From Chitinophagaceae bacterium (GTDB lineage Bacteria > Bacteroidota > Bacteroidia > Chitinophagales > Chitinophagaceae), in NCBI GenBank assembly GCA_016787105.1, contig JAEUVI010000068.1, positions 1 to 5,813 on the forward strand: a stretch of DNA of 5,813 nucleotides, in the 5' to 3' direction. The position numbers were made by a program, and so were the translations under genes. Of this stretch, positions 5,247 to 5,813 are shown piece after piece. Positions within the stretch are counted from its first letter, which is position 1. Every line of letters starts with the position of its first letter. The notes below the pieces were generated by a model. The model was given only the letters and a program-made list of their open reading frames with translations, searched no databases and had not been told where the DNA came from.

Positions 5247-5813
5247 ATGCAATACGAGATAAAACAACAGGATAAATTCAGGTTTGTGGAGGAAGGCGAA
5301 GGTGAACCATTGTTATTATTGCATGGTTTATTCGGAGCATTGAGCAATTTTCAGGACCTGATAGAATTTTTCCGCCACCATAATAAAGTGGTGGTTCCTT
5401 TATTGCCATTATTTGAACTGGATATACTGCATACATCTGTAGGGGGACTTGCCAAATTTGTAAACCGTTTTATTGAAGCAAGAGGATATAAAAATATTCA
5501 CCTGCTTGGTAATTCATTAGGCGGACATGTAGCTTTGGTGCATGTATTAAAAAATCCGGAAAAAATAAAATCACTGATACTTACAGGAAGCTCAGGTTTA
5601 TTTGAGAGCGGCATGGGCGATAGCTATCCTAAACGGGGTGATTATGATTATATAAAAACAAAGACTGAATTAACCTTTTACGACCCCAAAGTAGCCAGTA
5701 AAGAACTGGTGGATGAGGTGTACAATATTGTAAACGTAAGGCTGAAAGCGATTAAAATAATTGCCCTTGCCAAAAGTGCTATCAGAAATAATCTTGGCGA
5801 AGAACTCAATCAA
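5247..5813 (+). CDS. Alpha/beta hydrolase, 3' end cut by window
   Basis: The frame opens at the ATG at 5247 and runs 189 codons to the window edge without a stop, so the C-terminus is missing. It is an alpha/beta hydrolase fold protein, a serine hydrolase likely acting on an ester or similar bond; the substrate cannot be told. The oxyanion region LLLLHGLFG is at 22-30. The nucleophile elbow GNSLGG is at 88-93, with Ser90 as the nucleophile, followed by the helix HVALVHVLKNPEKI and the strand SLILTGSSG (109-117). The cap region begins after residue 120. The catalytic Asp and His are expected after the visible part, so activity cannot be judged. There is no signal peptide, so it is probably cytoplasmic. 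It shares strand and direction with yqeY and cvpA and may belong to the same operon or have its own weak promoter. Confidence 0.88.
   Translation, partial: MQYEIKQQDKFRFVEEGEGEPLLLLHGLFGALSNFQDLIEFFRHHNKVVVPLLPLFELDILHTSVGGLAKFVNRFIEARGYKNIHLLGNSLGGHVALVHVLKNPEKIKSLILTGSSGLFESGMGDSYPKRGDYDYIKTKTELTFYDPKVASKELVDEVYNIVNVRLKAIKIIALAKSAIRNNLGEELNQ

Overview
The window looks like a chromosomal stretch from a member of the Bacteroidota, most likely the Chitinophagales/Chitinophagaceae. The evidence is a gldC gene, a DUF4290 gene, a secreted protein with a type IX secretion (T9SS) C-terminal sorting domain, TAnnTTTG-type -7 promoter boxes, and start codons without clear Shine-Dalgarno sequences. These family assignments come from reading the translated sequence, not from a database search.

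Layout. The left part (1-2215) is transcribed leftwards. A secreted T9SS cargo protein with a probable choice-of-anchor E domain (1022-2215) ends at a GC-rich hairpin terminator (957-989). A separately promoted DUF4290 protein (196-864), which has an RG-rich basic tail, ends at a second strong terminator (131-171). A divergent intergenic region (2216-2513) separates these from the rightward genes.

The rightward genes are a GT4-like glycosyltransferase that lacks the usual catalytic and donor-binding residues (2514-3644), gldC (3683-4030), a GatB/YqeY-domain protein (4145-4597), a CvpA-family membrane protein (4618-5154), and an alpha/beta hydrolase cut off by the window edge (5247-5813). YqeY and CvpA are 20 bases apart and are probably co-transcribed. 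gldC has its own -7 box. An AT-rich inverted repeat with two competing pairings lies between gldC and yqeY.

How the genes relate. gldC belongs to the gliding-motility gene set common in gliding Bacteroidota, and the 397-residue protein is a T9SS cargo, so both fit an organism that has this secretion and motility machinery. The remaining genes look like housekeeping neighbours rather than one pathway. I see no clear new multi-gene system. The strongest unusual signal is the glycosyltransferase, which keeps its fold while both glutamates of the EX7E motif and the Arg-Lys donor motif are replaced. Next are the pairing of a choice-of-anchor E domain with a T9SS anchor, and the paired repeat at 4047-4111.
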